The translations under genes were made by a program, and so were the position numbers. From Solobacterium sp. (GTDB lineage Bacteria > Bacillota_I > Bacilli_A > Erysipelotrichales > Erysipelotrichaceae), in assembly GCA_017512555.1 (NCBI GenBank), contig JAFWFE010000036.1, forward strand, positions 1 to 64,000: a stretch of 64,000 nt of DNA. The letters are read 5' to 3'. The notes under the pieces are model-generated. The model was not told the DNA's origin, searched no databases, and was given only the letters and a program-made list of their open reading frames with translations. Numbering within the stretch: the stretch's first letter is position 1; every line of letters starts with the position of its first letter. Of the stretch, positions 1 to 13,177 are shown one piece after another.

Positions 1-21
1 CAGATAAGTAATCACTACTAC

Positions 22-49
22 AGCGGTATGCACGAAGCTGCCGCTTTTT
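22..49 (+). terminator. Rho-independent terminator of an upstream gene
   Basis: AGCGG (22-26) can pair with CCGCT (41-45), followed by a run of T to position 49. It most likely ends a gene lying to the left of the window. The stem is short, so confidence is moderate. Confidence 0.5.
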
Positions 50-181
50 CTATGACCGGTACGTAGATCACATAGATTGCGATATAATAAATCTGTTCAG
101 GAACATATATGGTGTCAGAGAATAACACTGTCATGTTTTATGCATAGGCAGTACGATACAATCATTCCGGAGGTGGAAAGT

Positions 182-1669
182 ATGAACCAGATCAGATGTC
201 CTCATTGCGGAGAAGTATTTACGATTGATGAAACCAACTATAACTCTATCGTCAAGCAAATCCGTGATCATGAATTTAACGAAGAATTGCAAAGACGTGA
301 GAATGATCTTCGTGAGAAGATGAACGCACAGTTTGAAGTAGTGCAGTCAGGCAACCAACAGAAAGCCAATGAACGCATGGCAGCCGCAGAAAGGGAATTC
401 ACGCAGGTATTTGTGAAGAAAGATGCGGAGATCAGTGAACTGACACAACAGATTGCGGTCCTCCGCGAACAACTCGCCCATGCGCAGACCGAAAAAGAGA
501 GCGCGGTGAAGGAAACGATTGCCCTCAAGGAAAACGAAGTGGTCATGACCCTGAATGAATACAAGGAAAAGATCGCAAAGCTGGAAAATGATCTCTCAGC
601 CAGAGACCAGGAAGCCAAGGCACAGCTGGCCGTAGAGATGGAGAAAAAGAACGCGGATATTGCGCTTCTCAACAACCAGTTAAATGCCAAGGAAACAGAA
701 AAACAACTCGCTGTACAGAAAGCCATCAGTGACCTGAAAGCAGAAAAAGATACGGAAATCCAGAAATACAGAAGCCAGCTGGACAATCTCCGCAGTGAAT
801 CCGCACTGAAGGAAGACAACATGCGCAGTCACTACGAAGAGATGATCAGTTCCCGTGATCTGGAGATTGCCAACCAGAAAGAACTGGTAAAGCAGTATAA
901 AGACTTCAAGGCCAGACAATCCACAAAGATGGTAGGGGAATCCCTGGAACAACACTGTTCCTATGAATTTAACAAGTACAGGATGACCATGTTCCCGAAA
1001 GCATACTTCGAGAAGGACAACGATATCCGTACAGGATCAAAAGGGGACTTCATCTTCCGTGATTATGATGAGGACGGCACCGAGATCATCTCCATCATGT
1101 TTGAGATGAAGAACGAGAATGAAACGACTGCCACCAAGCACAAAAACGAAGACTTCTTCCGTGAACTCGATAAAGACAGAAACGAGAAGAACTGTGAATA
1201 CGCGGTTCTGGTATCCATGCTTGAAGCAGACAGTGATCTCTACAACGAAGGAATCGTGGATGTCTCTTACCGTTATCCGAAGATGTATGTGGTACGTCCG
1301 CAGTTCTTTATCCCGATCATCTCCATTCTGAACAACGCTGCCAAGAACGCTACATCGTATAAGAAGATGTACCTGGCAGAAAGAAACAATAACCTGGATA
1401 TCAAGAACTTTGAAGATAATATGTTAGCCTTCAAGGATGCCTTCAGTAAGAACTATGAACTTGCGTCCAGAAAGTTCCAGACAGCCATTGAAGAGATTGA
1501 CAAGACCATTGATCACCTGCAGAAAACCAAAGACGCTCTGTTATCCTCTGATCGGAATCTTCGTCTTGCCAACAACAAGGCACAGGATCTGTCCATCAAA
1601 AAACTGACAAGAAATGCCCCATCAGTCGCTGCCAAGTTCGAAGAGATAAAAAAAGAGAAAGATCAGTGA
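182..1669 (+). CDS. DUF2130 domain protein, coiled-coil plus possible nuclease-like core
   Basis: Protein of 495 residues. The start at 182 is chosen because CCGGAGGTGG lies just upstream; an in-frame ATG at 77 would overlap the likely -10 (TATAAT, 83-88). The N-terminus has a CPHCG zinc-knuckle half site. Residues about 25-265 are charged, Ala/Glu/Lys/Gln rich and look like a long coiled coil. The conserved DUF2130 region follows (about 270-430), and a helical tail closes the protein. Within that region GD (D289) is followed by FEMK (E308, K310), a D-x(n)-E-x-K pattern compatible with a PD-(D/E)XK nuclease fold. The family is widespread in bacteria with no established function. The family assignment is firm; the nuclease idea is inference. 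Confidence 0.85.
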   Translation: MNQIRCPHCGEVFTIDETNYNSIVKQIRDHEFNEELQRRENDLREKMNAQFEVVQSGNQQKANERMAAAEREFTQVFVKKDAEISELTQQIAVLREQLAHAQTEKESAVKETIALKENEVVMTLNEYKEKIAKLENDLSARDQEAKAQLAVEMEKKNADIALLNNQLNAKETEKQLAVQKAISDLKAEKDTEIQKYRSQLDNLRSESALKEDNMRSHYEEMISSRDLEIANQKELVKQYKDFKARQSTKMVGESLEQHCSYEFNKYRMTMFPKAYFEKDNDIRTGSKGDFIFRDYDEDGTEIISIMFEMKNENETTATKHKNEDFFRELDKDRNEKNCEYAVLVSMLEADSDLYNEGIVDVSYRYPKMYVVRPQFFIPIISILNNAAKNATSYKKMYLAERNNNLDIKNFEDNMLAFKDAFSKNYELASRKFQTAIEEIDKTIDHLQKTKDALLSSDRNLRLANNKAQDLSIKKLTRNAPSVAAKFEEIKKEKDQ

Positions 1670-1670
1670 T

Positions 1671-2306
1671 CTATCTCCGCATACGCATCTTCTGATTCAT
1701 AATACGCAAACCTGTGCCGATCAGCCAGGTGAAACCGACGATCACACAGAGAATCAGGATGCCAACCGGAATACCCCAGCTGAAGAAGTGATACCAGTCA
1801 TTAGAGTGATGTACGCCTGTACCGTTCACGATAATATTTGACAGATATCCCACACCGTAAAGTAACAGGGGAATCAAGGTATACAGCGTATCTGTGCCGG
1901 TATATTCCTCCTGTTCCAGGAACAGGAATTCCCACAGAGCGATCAGGGGAATCAACAGATGCATCCACAGATTGGCGCCGACATACATCATCGGATATCC
2001 CAATAAAGGTCCTAAAAATACCAGAACAACCAGGAAGGTTACCATAACACCAATCATTGCGACATATTTCAGCCGCAGTAAGGTATGTGTGATCTTCCTG
2101 GTTTTATATGCGTATACGTAGTAGGCGGACGCGAAGCCAACCAGTAAATTGGATAGTACTGTAAAGTATTTCAGACTGCGCAGACCTGTAGCCGCAAAAT
2201 TCCCGTTACGGCTGCCGAAAACCATACTGAGCCAGGAACCGAATACAGCGACAGTAAGTACAATATTCACGATTTCGCGCACAAGGGCATTTGTTCTTCC
2301 GTTCAT
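1671..2306 (-). CDS. Pr6Pr/AIG1-like six-helix membrane protein
   Basis: A 211-residue protein with about six hydrophobic helices. It carries FTVLSNLL near the second helix and WMHLLIPLIALWEF around the fourth, a Thr and His arrangement resembling the Pr6Pr/FAR-17a/AIG1 family, whose animal members hydrolyse fatty-acid esters using conserved Thr and His. A bacterial role is unknown. No Shine-Dalgarno precedes the ATG; TACAAT sits at 2313-2318, exactly six bases before the start, so the mRNA is predicted leaderless. The gene is tail-to-tail with the DUF2130 gene, one base apart, with no visible terminator between them. Confidence 0.75.
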   Translation of the reverse strand: MNGRTNALVREIVNIVLTVAVFGSWLSMVFGSRNGNFAATGLRSLKYFTVLSNLLVGFASAYYVYAYKTRKITHTLLRLKYVAMIGVMVTFLVVLVFLGPLLGYPMMYVGANLWMHLLIPLIALWEFLFLEQEEYTGTDTLYTLIPLLLYGVGYLSNIIVNGTGVHHSNDWYHFFSWGIPVGILILCVIVGFTWLIGTGLRIMNQKMRMRR

Positions 2307-2342
2307 ACTCTTATTGTATACGAAAATAATCTCCTGTTTGAA

Positions 2343-3404
2343 CTATTTGCGAAGTGAGTACCAGTCAATATATGCCCGGAATGCGGAAGGCAACGCAAGA
2401 TCCTGCAGTTCATGCAAATCAGCGGATATCCACGGTGAAGAGAGTGTGTGTTCAGGCTCTTCAATCCATACCTCATAGGCTTTCATCTTCCACTCCAGAT
2501 GACTGAATACGTGTACGGCATCCGGCAGGGGATGGATCTTCATGACATGGTAATTCATACTTTCCACACGGGCGATGATCTCTTTCTTGCCGCAATGCTT
2601 ATCAATACCGGGAAACTCATACAAACCCGCAAGCAATCCTGTATCCGGACGCTTCTTGAGCAGAAAGTGATCTCCGTTACGGATCACCAGGATCGTTCTC
2701 TCGAGAATCTTACGCTTTTTCAGTGAACTGCGGTAAGGGATTTCTCCTGTCGTCTGTTCACGGCAGGCTGTACAAGAAGAACGGAGGGGACATTGTTCAC
2801 ACTTCGGCATACCTTTTGGCAGACATAATACTTCCCCGATCTCCATCAATCCCTGGTTCAGGGAAGAATACGGCAGTTCTTCCTCATAAACCGGTAAAAG
2901 CAGATCACGGATCTGATTGATGGTTTTCTCCTGACGTATATCTTCGCGGATACCGTAATATCTGGCCAGCACACGTAGCACATTCCCGTCAATGGCAGGA
3001 CAGGGGAGATGATACGCAATGGACGCAATTGCACCGGCTGTATACGTCCCGATTCCCGGTAAGCCAAGCAATCTCTTATAATCTGCGGGAAGTACGCCGT
3101 TCTCGTGTTCACACAGATATTCCGCGCATTTCCGCAGGTTTCTGGCACGGTTGTAATAGCCGAGACCTTCCCATAACCGCATAAGTTTATCTTCCGGACA
3201 TTCCGCAAGACTGCGGATATCCGGAAGTTCCGCCATAAACCTCAGATATTTCTCCCGTACGGCCTCAATGCGTGTCTGCTGTAACATGATCTCTGAGATC
3301 CATACATCATAAGGATCCCCGGTATCACGCCATGGTAAATCTCTTTTATTCTGCTCATACCAGCGGATCACATCTTCCGCGTTATCTCTGGTAAATACAC
3401 TCAT
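2343..3404 (-). CDS. mutY: A/G-specific adenine glycosylase MutY
   Basis: Removes adenine mispaired with 8-oxoguanine in base excision repair. The 353-residue length is normal. The N-terminal catalytic domain has SEIMLQQT with the catalytic Glu. The helix-hairpin-helix LLGLPGIGTYTAGAI follows, then DGNVLRVLAR with the catalytic Asp. The iron-sulfur ligands are C-x7-C-x2-C-x5-C around CLPKGMPKCEQC; the spacing has one residue more than the usual x6 of E. coli MutY. A C-terminal NUDIX-like domain (ERTILVIRNGDHFLLKKR) recognises 8-oxoG. The start has no ribosome binding site: TAGAAT (3411-3416) lies six bases before ATG, predicting a leaderless transcript. The next gene on this strand begins 36 bases downstream and has its own -10. 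Confidence 0.96.
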   Translation of the reverse strand: MSVFTRDNAEDVIRWYEQNKRDLPWRDTGDPYDVWISEIMLQQTRIEAVREKYLRFMAELPDIRSLAECPEDKLMRLWEGLGYYNRARNLRKCAEYLCEHENGVLPADYKRLLGLPGIGTYTAGAIASIAYHLPCPAIDGNVLRVLARYYGIREDIRQEKTINQIRDLLLPVYEEELPYSSLNQGLMEIGEVLCLPKGMPKCEQCPLRSSCTACREQTTGEIPYRSSLKKRKILERTILVIRNGDHFLLKKRPDTGLLAGLYEFPGIDKHCGKKEIIARVESMNYHVMKIHPLPDAVHVFSHLEWKMKAYEVWIEEPEHTLSSPWISADLHELQDLALPSAFRAYIDWYSLRK

Positions 3405-3433
3405 ATTCCCATTCTAATACAAATCCCGGAGAA

Positions 3434-3458
3434 AGAAAAAAAGTGGTTTTCACCACTT
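3434..3458 (-). terminator. Terminator of the GH1 gene
   Basis: Read on the minus strand, AAGTGGT (3458-3452) and ACCACTT (3447-3441) form a stem with a GAAA loop, followed by a T run (plus-strand A at 3435-3440). It lies just after the stop codon of the GH1 gene. Confidence 0.8.
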
Positions 3459-3466
3459 TCTTAAGC

Positions 3467-7381
<3,915 letters not shown>

Positions 7382-7398
7382 ACTTAACGAAAAAAACG

Positions 7399-7439
7399 GA
7401 CTGTATTCTGAACTGTGTTTCGGAATACAGTCTTTTTTT
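7399..7439 (+). terminator. Strong rho-independent terminator after the MBL-M32 fusion gene
   Basis: GACTGTATTC (7399-7408) pairs perfectly with GAATACAGTC (7423-7432), followed by seven T residues. It separates the fusion gene from the LacI/sugar-transport locus. Confidence 0.92.
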
Positions 7440-7452
7440 ATTCGAAACAGGG

Positions 7453-7615
7453 TGGATAAGCGCTTGCAAATCTTAAGCAACCTTAAACGATTACGCGTTA
7501 TTTTCTGTAAAATATCTTTAAAAACATGGGAAAAATCGCAAAAATACTAAATTTTACAAAAAAGTAAACGTTTTCGTAAAAAGGGTATTGACATATTTCT
7601 AAAAAGAGTTATTGT
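7453..7615 (+). promoter_or_regulatory. Promoter and operator region of the LacI/sugar ABC locus
   Basis: A good promoter is visible: TTGACA (7588-7593), 16-base spacer, TATTGT (7610-7615). Just upstream, TAAACGTTTTC (7565-7575) is a LacI/CcpA-type palindromic core, and near 7455-7469 the sequence ATAAGCGCTTGCAA matches the 3' two-thirds of a cre consensus. These suggest autoregulation by the LacI protein plus carbon catabolite control. The operator assignments are by pattern only. Confidence 0.6.
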
Positions 7616-7660
7616 TGAATTACGAAATCGATTGAGTAAAGTTTTAGAAAGAGGTCCGTT

Positions 7661-8662
7661 ATGGTTTCAATGAAAGAAATCGCGCAGAAATGCGGGGTCT
7701 CTGTCGCAACAGTTTCCAAAGCACTGAATGACAAGGATGACATCGCGGAATCCACAAAGGAAATGATCCGCAAAGTCGCAGACGAGATGGGTTTCATGGC
7801 AAACGCTTCAGCCCGCGCTCTCAAGACGAACAGAACCTACAACATCGGCGTACTGTTCACCAATGATGACGCAGGTCTGGCACACGATTACTTCTCGATC
7901 ATCCTGAACAGTTTCAAGGTAGCTGCGGAAGAAGAGGGATATGACATCACATTTGTCAATCACAAGATTGCCGGCAGAGAATCAACATATCTGAAACATT
8001 GTGAATACCGCAATTTCGATGGCGTCGCAATTATTCTGGCTGATTTCAAGGATCCTGAGATCATCGAACTGGCCGAGTCCAAGTTACCCGCTGTATGCAT
8101 CGACTACGAGTATTACAACTGCAGTTCCGTCGTCTCTGACAACACCAAGGGATTGCTCGACATCGTCAGGTATGCAGGCAGCATGGGACATCGCAAGATC
8201 GCCTATATCCACGGTGAACTCACGGATGTGACAAAAAACCGTCTGATGGGATTCTACGACGGGTGCCGCGAACAGGGAATAACCGTAGATCCTTCCTATG
8301 TACTCCAGAGTAATTATCACGATATTGAACAGTGCTCTGAATGTACAAGAAAACTGCTGCAGCTGGAAGACAGACCGACATGTATCATCTGTCCGGATGA
8401 TTACTCGGCAATGGGATGTCTGAGAGTACTTGCACAGGAAGGACTGTCGGTCCCCGAAGACATGTCTGTCATCGGTTATGACGGAATCAACATGGCAATG
8501 ATCAACGGCATGACCACATACATGCAGGACAGCATCGGTCTTGGAAGAATCGCATTCAGAAAACTTGCCGATAAGATCGACCATCCGGAAATACCCGCAG
8601 AACACAGCGTAGTATTCGGAAAGTTCATCGTAGGCAGAACAGTAGCAAAAATCGGAGATTAA
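7661..8662 (+). CDS. LacI family transcriptional regulator
   Basis: A 333-residue repressor. The N-terminal helix-turn-helix reads MKEIAQKCGVSVATVSKALN, followed by the hinge helix NASARALK and a periplasmic-binding-protein-like sugar domain (from IGVLFTNDDAG; VIGYDGINMA near the end). It most likely controls the adjoining ABC importer in response to a sugar; the ligand cannot be read from the sequence. The start is preceded by AAAGAGGT. It lies 45 bases before the binding-protein gene, with only a small hairpin (ACCGC/GCGGT, 8662-8675) between, so cotranscription is likely. Confidence 0.93.
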   Translation: MVSMKEIAQKCGVSVATVSKALNDKDDIAESTKEMIRKVADEMGFMANASARALKTNRTYNIGVLFTNDDAGLAHDYFSIILNSFKVAAEEEGYDITFVNHKIAGRESTYLKHCEYRNFDGVAIILADFKDPEIIELAESKLPAVCIDYEYYNCSSVVSDNTKGLLDIVRYAGSMGHRKIAYIHGELTDVTKNRLMGFYDGCREQGITVDPSYVLQSNYHDIEQCSECTRKLLQLEDRPTCIICPDDYSAMGCLRVLAQEGLSVPEDMSVIGYDGINMAMINGMTTYMQDSIGLGRIAFRKLADKIDHPEIPAEHSVVFGKFIVGRTVAKIGD

Positions 8663-8707
8663 CCGCAGGTGCGGTAAAAAACTTAAAAGCAGATAGGAGG
8701 ATAAATC

Positions 8708-10054
8708 ATGAAAAAGCTATTAAGTATCTCACTGGCATTATTGATGGGTCTTACAGCTGTAGGCTGCAGCAACAGCACACCGTCAAACAGCGCTTCCCCG
8801 GCTCCGGCAGAAGGCGGAGAAGGTAAAGTATTGAATGTCTGGACCTGGAACACAGAATTCTGGGGATTCTTAGGCAAATACTATGCTGACGAAGTCGTTG
8901 ACGAATATACACTGAAGAAGGGTGATGTAACGATCAAGCGTACAACTTATCCTTCTGATGACGGCGCATACCAGAACGCATTGGACGAAGCTCTGCTGAA
9001 CCAGGCAACTGCTGCAGATGACGACAAAATCGACCTGTTCCTTGCGGAAGCTGACTACATCGTTAAATATACGAACTCTGACGCAACCATGGATGTCAAA
9101 TCCATCGGTGTCACAGATTTCTCCAATACATACCAGTACACAGTACAGGCTGCTTCTGATGCCAAAGGCACAGTCAAGGGTGTATCCTTCCAGTGCTGCC
9201 CGGCTGCTCTGATCTACAGACGTTCCATCGCTCAGGATGTCATCGGAACAGATGATCCGGCTGCTGTACAGGCTGCTGTCGCTGACTGGGACAAGTTCAA
9301 CCAGGTTGCTGCGGATGCCAAAGATAAAGGCTATTACATGATTGCTACAACAAATGCTACCTATCGTGTATACTCCAACAACACAACATCCCCTTGGGTA
9401 AAAGACAACAAGCTCAGCATTGATCCGAACATTGAAAAGTGGATGGATCAGTCCGAAGAATTCGTCAAGAACGGTTATACAGCATACACATCCAATATCT
9501 GGGGTGATGAAGCTACATCTGAAATGTTCGGCTCCGGTAAGACAATGTGCTACTTCGGTCCGGCATGGTACTTCAACTTCTCTATGACAAACGCTCAGGA
9601 TAAGGAAAAAGGATGCTTCGGTGACTGGGCAATCTGCCAGGGTCCTCAGCCATTCTTCTGGGGCGGCACATGGATGCTCGCTGCAACAGGTACAGATAAC
9701 CCTGAAATGGTTGCAGATATTATGAACACATTCATCAACAACGAAGAAGTATGTGAAGGTCTCGTTAAGAACGAAGCACAGTTCTCCAACAACCAGAAGA
9801 TCAACAACAAGTATGCATCTGATCCGACATTCGGTAACGAATTCCTCGGCGGTCAGAACGATACAGCAATCTTCGCTGAACTCGCCAAGAACATCAAGTT
9901 CCAGAATGTTACTCAGTATGACCAGCTCTGCAACGAAGGTCTGCAGAAGTACTTCACAGAATTCCTGGACGGCGAAGTAGCAACCAGAGAAGATGCGATC
10001 AATAACTTCAAAGACTTCATCAAGAATAAATATCCCAGCATCACTGTAGAATAA
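8708..10054 (+). CDS. Extracellular sugar-binding lipoprotein (ABC importer)
   Basis: A 448-residue family 1-type solute-binding protein. A lipoprotein signal (MKKLLSISLALLMGL, then lipobox TAVGC) anchors it outside the cytoplasmic membrane. A Ser/Pro/Ala-rich linker and the binding fold starting VLNVWTWNTEFWGF follow. WGGTWMLAATG and several Trp/Tyr residues fit carbohydrate binding. AGGAGG with ideal spacing precedes ATG. It is first of the transport genes and is followed by two stable hairpins, an arrangement that often allows more binding protein than permease to be made. Specificity is not determinable; no glycosidase is linked. Confidence 0.92.
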   Translation: MKKLLSISLALLMGLTAVGCSNSTPSNSASPAPAEGGEGKVLNVWTWNTEFWGFLGKYYADEVVDEYTLKKGDVTIKRTTYPSDDGAYQNALDEALLNQATAADDDKIDLFLAEADYIVKYTNSDATMDVKSIGVTDFSNTYQYTVQAASDAKGTVKGVSFQCCPAALIYRRSIAQDVIGTDDPAAVQAAVADWDKFNQVAADAKDKGYYMIATTNATYRVYSNNTTSPWVKDNKLSIDPNIEKWMDQSEEFVKNGYTAYTSNIWGDEATSEMFGSGKTMCYFGPAWYFNFSMTNAQDKEKGCFGDWAICQGPQPFFWGGTWMLAATGTDNPEMVADIMNTFINNEEVCEGLVKNEAQFSNNQKINNKYASDPTFGNEFLGGQNDTAIFAELAKNIKFQNVTQYDQLCNEGLQKYFTEFLDGEVATREDAINNFKDFIKNKYPSITVE

Positions 10055-10065
10055 TTCATGGTTAG

Positions 10066-10107
10066 TTTGCTGTGGCGGGATGCACCTAAAACCTGCCACA
10101 GCTTTTT
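10066..10107 (+). terminator. Partial terminator or mRNA-stabilising hairpin inside the ABC operon
   Basis: GCTGTGGCGGG (10069-10079) pairs with CCTGCCACAGC (10092-10102) with one G-U, followed by five T residues. It lies between the binding-protein and permease genes. Such elements either stabilise the upstream message or terminate part of the transcripts. Confidence 0.75.
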
Positions 10108-10136
10108 AAATAAGTAGTTCAGGTTTACTTATTTAA
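10106..10136 (+). repeat. Perfect AT-rich inverted repeat next to the permease ribosome binding site
   Basis: TTAAATAAGTA (10106-10116) and TACTTATTTAA (10126-10136) are perfect inverted repeats of 11 bases with a nine-base loop. The repeat ends just before AAGGAG of the first permease gene, so the hairpin could affect its translation. It directly follows the GC-rich hairpin at 10069-10102. Confidence 0.8.
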
Positions 10137-10150
10137 GAAGGAGACGATAT

Positions 10151-11080
10151 ATGAGTGTAAAAAAAGTATCCGGTAATAAATCTGTATCCTATGCCAGATA
10201 TGGATATCTGTTTATCCTGCCGTTCTTTGTGGTATATGCGATCTTCACACTGTATCCGCAGATGCTGACAATCTATAACAGCTTCTTCGAATACTATCGT
10301 GACGGTCTTACCATTGTCGGCCCGAATTTCGTCGGAATGAAGAACTATGTAGCTCTGTTTACAAAGAATTCTTCCGGCTATATTCCGCTGTTTAAATTCC
10401 TCGGCAATACGGTCTGGCTGTGGCTGCTCGGTGCCGTACCGCAGTTCGTCATCGCAATGATGCTGGCGATCTTCTTTACCAGTACACGTCTGAATATCCG
10501 CGGTCAGCAGTTCTTTAAAACCGTGATTTACATGCCGAACCTGATCATGGCTTCTGCTTTCTCCATGTTGTTCTTCGCCTTGTTCTCACAGGTAGGACCA
10601 ATCAATCAGCTTCTGGTTGAAATGGGAGTGATCGACAAAGCCTTCAACTTCCTGGGCGTACGTGTTACGGTACAATCCCTGATTGCTCTGATGAACTTCC
10701 TGATGTGGTTCGGTAATACAACGATCCTTCTGATGGCAGGTATCCAGGGAATCGATGAGAGTTTGTTTGAATCCGCCAGACTGGACGGATCCAACGCTAC
10801 CCAGGTATTCTTCAACATTACGATGCCGCTGTTAATGCCGATCTTCATCTATGTACTGATCACATCCATGATCGGCGGTATCCAGATGTTCGATGTTCCT
10901 CAGGTATTGACCAACGGTATCGGTACCCCGAACAATACATCCATGACCTTGATCATGTACCTGAACAACTTCCTCGGTACATCCAAGAACTATGGCATGG
11001 CCGGTGCCGTATCCGTACTGCTGTTCATCATCACAGCCATCCTGTCAACCTTTGTCTTTAAGACAATTAATAAGAAATAG
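10151..11080 (+). CDS. Sugar ABC transporter permease (MalF-like)
   Basis: A 309-residue membrane protein with about six helices, first at residues 15-35. The EAA loop reads ESARLDGSNATQVFFNITMP, the cytoplasmic contact with the ATPase. It belongs to the MalFG-type binding-protein-dependent permeases, and forms the channel with the next gene product. AGAAGGAGA precedes the start. The gene is followed after 12 bases by its partner. Confidence 0.93.
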   Translation: MSVKKVSGNKSVSYARYGYLFILPFFVVYAIFTLYPQMLTIYNSFFEYYRDGLTIVGPNFVGMKNYVALFTKNSSGYIPLFKFLGNTVWLWLLGAVPQFVIAMMLAIFFTSTRLNIRGQQFFKTVIYMPNLIMASAFSMLFFALFSQVGPINQLLVEMGVIDKAFNFLGVRVTVQSLIALMNFLMWFGNTTILLMAGIQGIDESLFESARLDGSNATQVFFNITMPLLMPIFIYVLITSMIGGIQMFDVPQVLTNGIGTPNNTSMTLIMYLNNFLGTSKNYGMAGAVSVLLFIITAILSTFVFKTINKK

Positions 11081-11092
11081 GGGGAGAATACG

Positions 11093-11956
11093 ATGTCGAA
11101 AGATATTAATAAATCTGCCAGAATCAAGCTTCTGATCTCAAGAATCGTAGTCTACGGTATTCTGATCTTCCTGGCATTCCTGTGCTTGTTCTTCTTCTAT
11201 CTGATGATTATTAACTCCACCAGATCCAATGCCCAGCTGAAAACCGGATTTACGGTAATTCCGGGAGGACATATGCTTGAGAACTTCATCAATGCCTGGA
11301 ATGATGGTTCCATCAATATCCCGGTAGGAATGAAGAACAGCTTCATCGTATCCTCGATGTGTGCTGTACTGACCACATACTTCTCCGCGCTGACAGCTTA
11401 CGGAACGTATGTCTATGACTTCAAATACAAGAGTCTGGTACATATCTTCATCCTGGCGATCATGATGATTCCTGCCCAGGTCAGCGCTGTAGGCTTCATC
11501 CAGTTAGCTTATAAGTATAACCTGACCAATAAGCTGTGGATGCTGATCATCCCGAGTATCGCAGCACCGTCTGTATACTTCTACATGCGTCAGTATCTGG
11601 AAGCGACACTTCCTCTGGAAATGGTGGAAGCAGCGAGAATTGACGGCTCCAGCGAGTTCAGAATCTTCAATACGATCGTACTTCCGATCATGAAACCGGC
11701 GGTTGCGGTACAGATGATCTTCTCCTTTGTGGGATCCTGGAACAATTACTTTATGCCGGCATTACTGCTGAATAAAGCAGAAAAGAAAACGGTTCCGATC
11801 ATGATCGCGCAGTTAAGAAGCGCAGACTATTCCAAGTTTGACATGGGTAAAGTATATATGTTGATGCTGATGGCAATTCTTCCGGTAATGGTGATTTATA
11901 TCATTCTTTCCAAATCCATTATCAAGGGAGTGACATCCGGCAGTGTGAAAGGCTAG
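11093..11956 (+). CDS. Sugar ABC transporter permease (MalG-like)
   Basis: A 287-residue protein with six predicted helices and the EAA loop VEAARIDGSSEFRIFNTIVL. It pairs with the preceding MalF-like subunit. The ribosome binding site GGGGGAGA is visible. The C-terminal IIKGVTSGSVKG is the typical end of MalG-type carbohydrate permeases (usually ...GAVKG). The next gene starts six bases after its stop. Confidence 0.93.
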   Translation: MSKDINKSARIKLLISRIVVYGILIFLAFLCLFFFYLMIINSTRSNAQLKTGFTVIPGGHMLENFINAWNDGSINIPVGMKNSFIVSSMCAVLTTYFSALTAYGTYVYDFKYKSLVHIFILAIMMIPAQVSAVGFIQLAYKYNLTNKLWMLIIPSIAAPSVYFYMRQYLEATLPLEMVEAARIDGSSEFRIFNTIVLPIMKPAVAVQMIFSFVGSWNNYFMPALLLNKAEKKTVPIMIAQLRSADYSKFDMGKVYMLMLMAILPVMVIYIILSKSIIKGVTSGSVKG

Positions 11957-11962
11957 GGGAAT

Positions 11963-13147
11963 ATGGCAGAAGTAACATTAAAGAATGTAAAGAAAGTTTA
12001 TCCGTTCAGAGAAACAGATAAACCGAAGAAAAAAGGTTTATTTAAGAAAACTGTTGAAGAACCGGTAAGAAGAAATAACCTGGAACGTACAGCCGATGGT
12101 GTTGTGGCCGTACAGGAATTCAATCTGGATATCAAGGATAAGGAGTTTATCGTTCTGGTCGGACCTTCCGGATGCGGTAAATCTACAACCCTGCGTATGG
12201 TTGCCGGTCTGGAAGAGATTACCAGCGGTGAACTGTACATTGACGGTAAACTGGTAAATTCCGTAGAACCGAAAGACAGAGATATCGCCATGGTCTTCCA
12301 GAACTATGCGTTATATCCGCATATGTCGGTATATGACAATATCGCATATTCTCTGAAGATCAAGAACACACCGAAAGATGTGATTGATAAAAAAGTCAGA
12401 GAAGCCGCAGAGATCCTCGATATTACCGATTATCTGCAGCGTAAGCCGAAGGCATTATCCGGCGGTCAGAGACAGCGTGTAGCCATCGGCAGAGCGATCG
12501 TACGTAATCCGAAGGTATTACTGATGGATGAACCTCTGAGTAACCTGGACGCGAAATTACGTAACCAGATGCGTTCTGAAATCATCAAGTTAAGAAAACG
12601 TATCGACACAACGTTTATCTATGTCACCCATGACCAGACCGAAGCGATGACCCTCGGTGACCGTATCGTCGTCATGAAAGACGGCTTTATCCAGCAGATC
12701 GGCACACCGCAGGAAGTCTTCGATCATCCCCGCAATGTCTTCGTTGCCGGCTTCATCGGTACACCGCAGATGAACTTCTTTGACGGGGAACTGATCCTCA
12801 AAGACGGCAAGTACTATGTACATACCAAGGGGATTACCGTTGAACTATCCGCAGAAAAGCAGAAGAGACTGCGTGAACATAACGTACAGCCGCAGGAGAT
12901 CACCCTGGGTGTACGTCCGGAACATCTGATTCTCTCTGACGAAGGTATTGAAGGTACCGTAGACGTATCTGAGTTGATGGGTTCTTCCCGTCATCTGCAC
13001 CTGAATGCGGATGGCAAGGACATCATCGTGATTGCGCCTACAGACGAAGCTGACGAAAGCTTCAACGGTAAGACAGTACACCTGTCCTTCCTTGGAAAAT
13101 CCGCGCATATCTTCTCGAGAACAGACGAGACAAACCTGGAGTACTAA
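11963..13147 (+). CDS. MsmK/UgpC-type sugar ABC ATPase with an N-terminal insertion
   Basis: A 394-residue ATPase that energises the importer. Walker [12 protein letters not shown]-loop [10 protein letters not shown], signature [14 protein letters not shown], Walker [13 protein letters not shown] and the switch His in THDQTEAMT are all present, with a C-terminal TOBE/OB domain ([14 protein letters not shown]). Between strand 1 (VKKVYP) and VVAVQEFNL there is a basic insertion of about 30 residues ([15 protein letters not shown] and on) that the second ATPase in this window lacks. Last gene of the operon, followed by a terminator at 13178. Confidence 0.93.
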   Translation: MAEVTLKNVKKVYPFRETDKPKKKGLFKKTVEEPVRRNNLERTADGVVAVQEFNLDIKDKEFIVLVGPSGCGKSTTLRMVAGLEEITSGELYIDGKLVNSVEPKDRDIAMVFQNYALYPHMSVYDNIAYSLKIKNTPKDVIDKKVREAAEILDITDYLQRKPKALSGGQRQRVAIGRAIVRNPKVLLMDEPLSNLDAKLRNQMRSEIIKLRKRIDTTFIYVTHDQTEAMTLGDRIVVMKDGFIQQIGTPQEVFDHPRNVFVAGFIGTPQMNFFDGELILKDGKYYVHTKGITVELSAEKQKRLREHNVQPQEITLGVRPEHLILSDEGIEGTVDVSELMGSSRHLHLNADGKDIIVIAPTDEADESFNGKTVHLSFLGKSAHIFSRTDETNLEY

Positions 13148-13177
13148 TTCATTAAGTTTTCCTTTCTATAGTGAAAG

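Noticed and set aside
8870-10099. 409-codon open frame on the minus strand opposite the sugar-binding lipoprotein gene
   Set aside because: No ribosome site, Cys-rich low-complexity translation with no family resemblance; it mirrors the codon use of the strongly supported plus-strand gene.
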